This document shows, one piece after another, positions 43,614 to 44,483 of a stretch of 44,483 bases of DNA. Source of the DNA: Bradyrhizobium guangdongense (GTDB lineage: Bacteria; Pseudomonadota; Alphaproteobacteria; Rhizobiales; Xanthobacteraceae). The DNA lies in contig NZ_PPPT01000152.1 of the NCBI RefSeq assembly GCF_006483445.1, positions 1-44,483 of the forward strand, written 5' to 3'. Every line of letters starts with the position of its first letter. Position 1 is the first letter of the stretch. The position numbers and the translations under genes were made by a program. The notes beneath the pieces are model-generated. The model was not told where the DNA came from. It made no database searches and worked only from the letters and a program-made list of their open reading frames with translations.

Positions 43614-44483
43614 GTGGGCGTCGTCGGGAATTCGGTGCGGATTGTCAGGCGGCAGATGCAGTCGCTGTCCGGCGTCGGCATCGTACTGGGCGGTCTCTTC
43701 TTCGCGGCGGCGCTGACGCCGACGCTGGTGCCGCGGAGCTATCTCACGCAAGGCGCACTTGCCGGCGCCTGCTTTGCGATCGGCTACGGCGCCGGCATCT
43801 TCTGGCGCTGGCTGTGGCATTACCTCGAACTGCCCGAGCCGTCCGAGCGCATTCGGTCGACGACCAATCTGTTGATCGCTGGTGCCTGCCTGGCCGTCGT
43901 CGTCATTTATCTCTGGCGCGCAGCGGAATGGCAGAACTCAATCCGAACTGTGATGAAGATGGAGCCGGTCGAAAGCGCCCATCCCTTCAAGGTCTGCGCG
44001 ATCGCGCTTCTCACGTTCTTTGCGCTCCTGCTGCTGGGACGTTTGTTCAGGCTCGTGACGAGCTTCCTCGCCGCGCGCAGCCGGCGCTTCATTCCACGGA
44101 AGGTCGCCAATGTTCTTGGCGTGCTCGTCGCCGGCCTGCTGTTCTGGTCGATCGCCAGCAACGTCCTGATCCGCACAGCGTTCAACGTGCTGGATTCCTC
44201 CTTTCGCGAACTCGATATCTTGTTCGAGCCCGAGCGGCCGCAGCCGACCACGTCCGATCGGACGGGAAGCAAGGCATCGCTGGTGAATTGGAAGGAACTC
44301 GGGCGCATGGGACGCCGGTTTATTGCCTCGGGTCCGACCGCAGCCGAGATCAGTGCCATCACGGGACGGGCCGCGCGTGACCCCGTGCGCGTCTATGTCG
44401 GTCTGGCCAGCCGCGACACGGCGCAGGCGCGTGCCAAGCTTGCGCTCGAAGAGCTCAAGCGGCAGCACGCGCCTGCGCCGTGT
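43614..44483 (+). CDS. alpha/beta-hydrolase family membrane protein (partial, runs off the right edge)
   Basis: 290 codons visible, no stop before the window end. The GTG at 43614 has AGGAAA about 8 nt upstream, and an in-frame TAG at 43599 limits extension. The product has four or five TM helices (GIVLGGLFFAAALTPTLVP, ALAGACFAIGYGAGIFWRWL, LLIAGACLAVVVIYLWRA, ALLTFFALLLLGRLF, VLGVLVAGLLFWSIA) followed by a soluble part (AEISAITGRAARDPVRVYVGL). This matches the N-terminal region of bacterial Abhydrolase_9-type proteins, whose C-terminal catalytic domain would lie beyond the edge. Substrate unknown. Confidence 0.8.
   Translation, partial: MGVVGNSVRIVRRQMQSLSGVGIVLGGLFFAAALTPTLVPRSYLTQGALAGACFAIGYGAGIFWRWLWHYLELPEPSERIRSTTNLLIAGACLAVVVIYLWRAAEWQNSIRTVMKMEPVESAHPFKVCAIALLTFFALLLLGRLFRLVTSFLAARSRRFIPRKVANVLGVLVAGLLFWSIASNVLIRTAFNVLDSSFRELDILFEPERPQPTTSDRTGSKASLVNWKELGRMGRRFIASGPTAAEISAITGRAARDPVRVYVGLASRDTAQARAKLALEELKRQHAPAPC

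Overview
This window is chromosomal DNA from a high-GC alphaproteobacterium, most likely Bradyrhizobium or a close Nitrobacteraceae relative. The grounds are strong GC bias at third positions, a contiguous ccmI-ccmE-ccmF-ccmH (cycHJKL) cluster, a FeuP/FeuQ-like two-component pair, a PleC/DivJ-like PAS kinase and many ATGA/GTGA stop-start overlaps. I could run no search, so the genus is inferred. No rRNA, tRNA, CRISPR array, transposase or replication origin was seen.

Layout. 1-4.1 kb: a REP-like hairpin, a cation diffusion facilitator with three C-terminal dimerisation domains, and a PAS-PAS histidine kinase, convergent with a LysR regulator. 5.1-12.1 kb (minus): an HtrA/DegP protease, a strong intrinsic terminator, then a coupled operon of response regulator, histidine kinase and glnE. 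12.3-17.9 kb (minus): a chemotaxis receptor and the four-gene cytochrome c maturation operon, with a 22-bp perfect palindrome upstream of ccmI. 18-22.5 kb (minus): two proteins of unknown function, a FeuQ/FeuP-like pair with 11-bp-spaced direct repeats in its leader, and a 51-residue membrane protein. 22.7-24.5 kb (plus): Ku and small hypotheticals.

24.5-28.6 kb (plus): a tightly coupled trio of AMP/thymidine phosphorylase-like enzyme, PRPP-synthetase-like enzyme and MBL/beta-CASP nuclease, suggesting nucleotide salvage linked to RNA turnover. It meets a convergent lactonase-like hydrolase at 28.6 kb, which is divergent from an AEC transporter across a 12-bp inverted repeat.

30.6-33.8 kb is the clearest accessory segment. 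It is visibly AT-richer and abuts an AEC gene whose C-terminus looks foreign. It carries a small helical protein and a STAND NTPase with eight 46-residue TPR-like repeats. The two frames appear to be halves of one protein: a -1 shift at a G5 run restores a continuous ladder of about 20-residue beta repeats. This NLR-like candidate defence or signalling protein is the most interesting item here.

33.9-44.5 kb: a TPP-dependent enzyme, a four-GAF histidine kinase with a single-domain response regulator, a minus-strand operon of TetR regulator plus molybdenum hydroxylase (fused FeS-Mo subunit and a Cys-rich FAD subunit), and an alpha/beta-hydrolase membrane protein cut by the window end.
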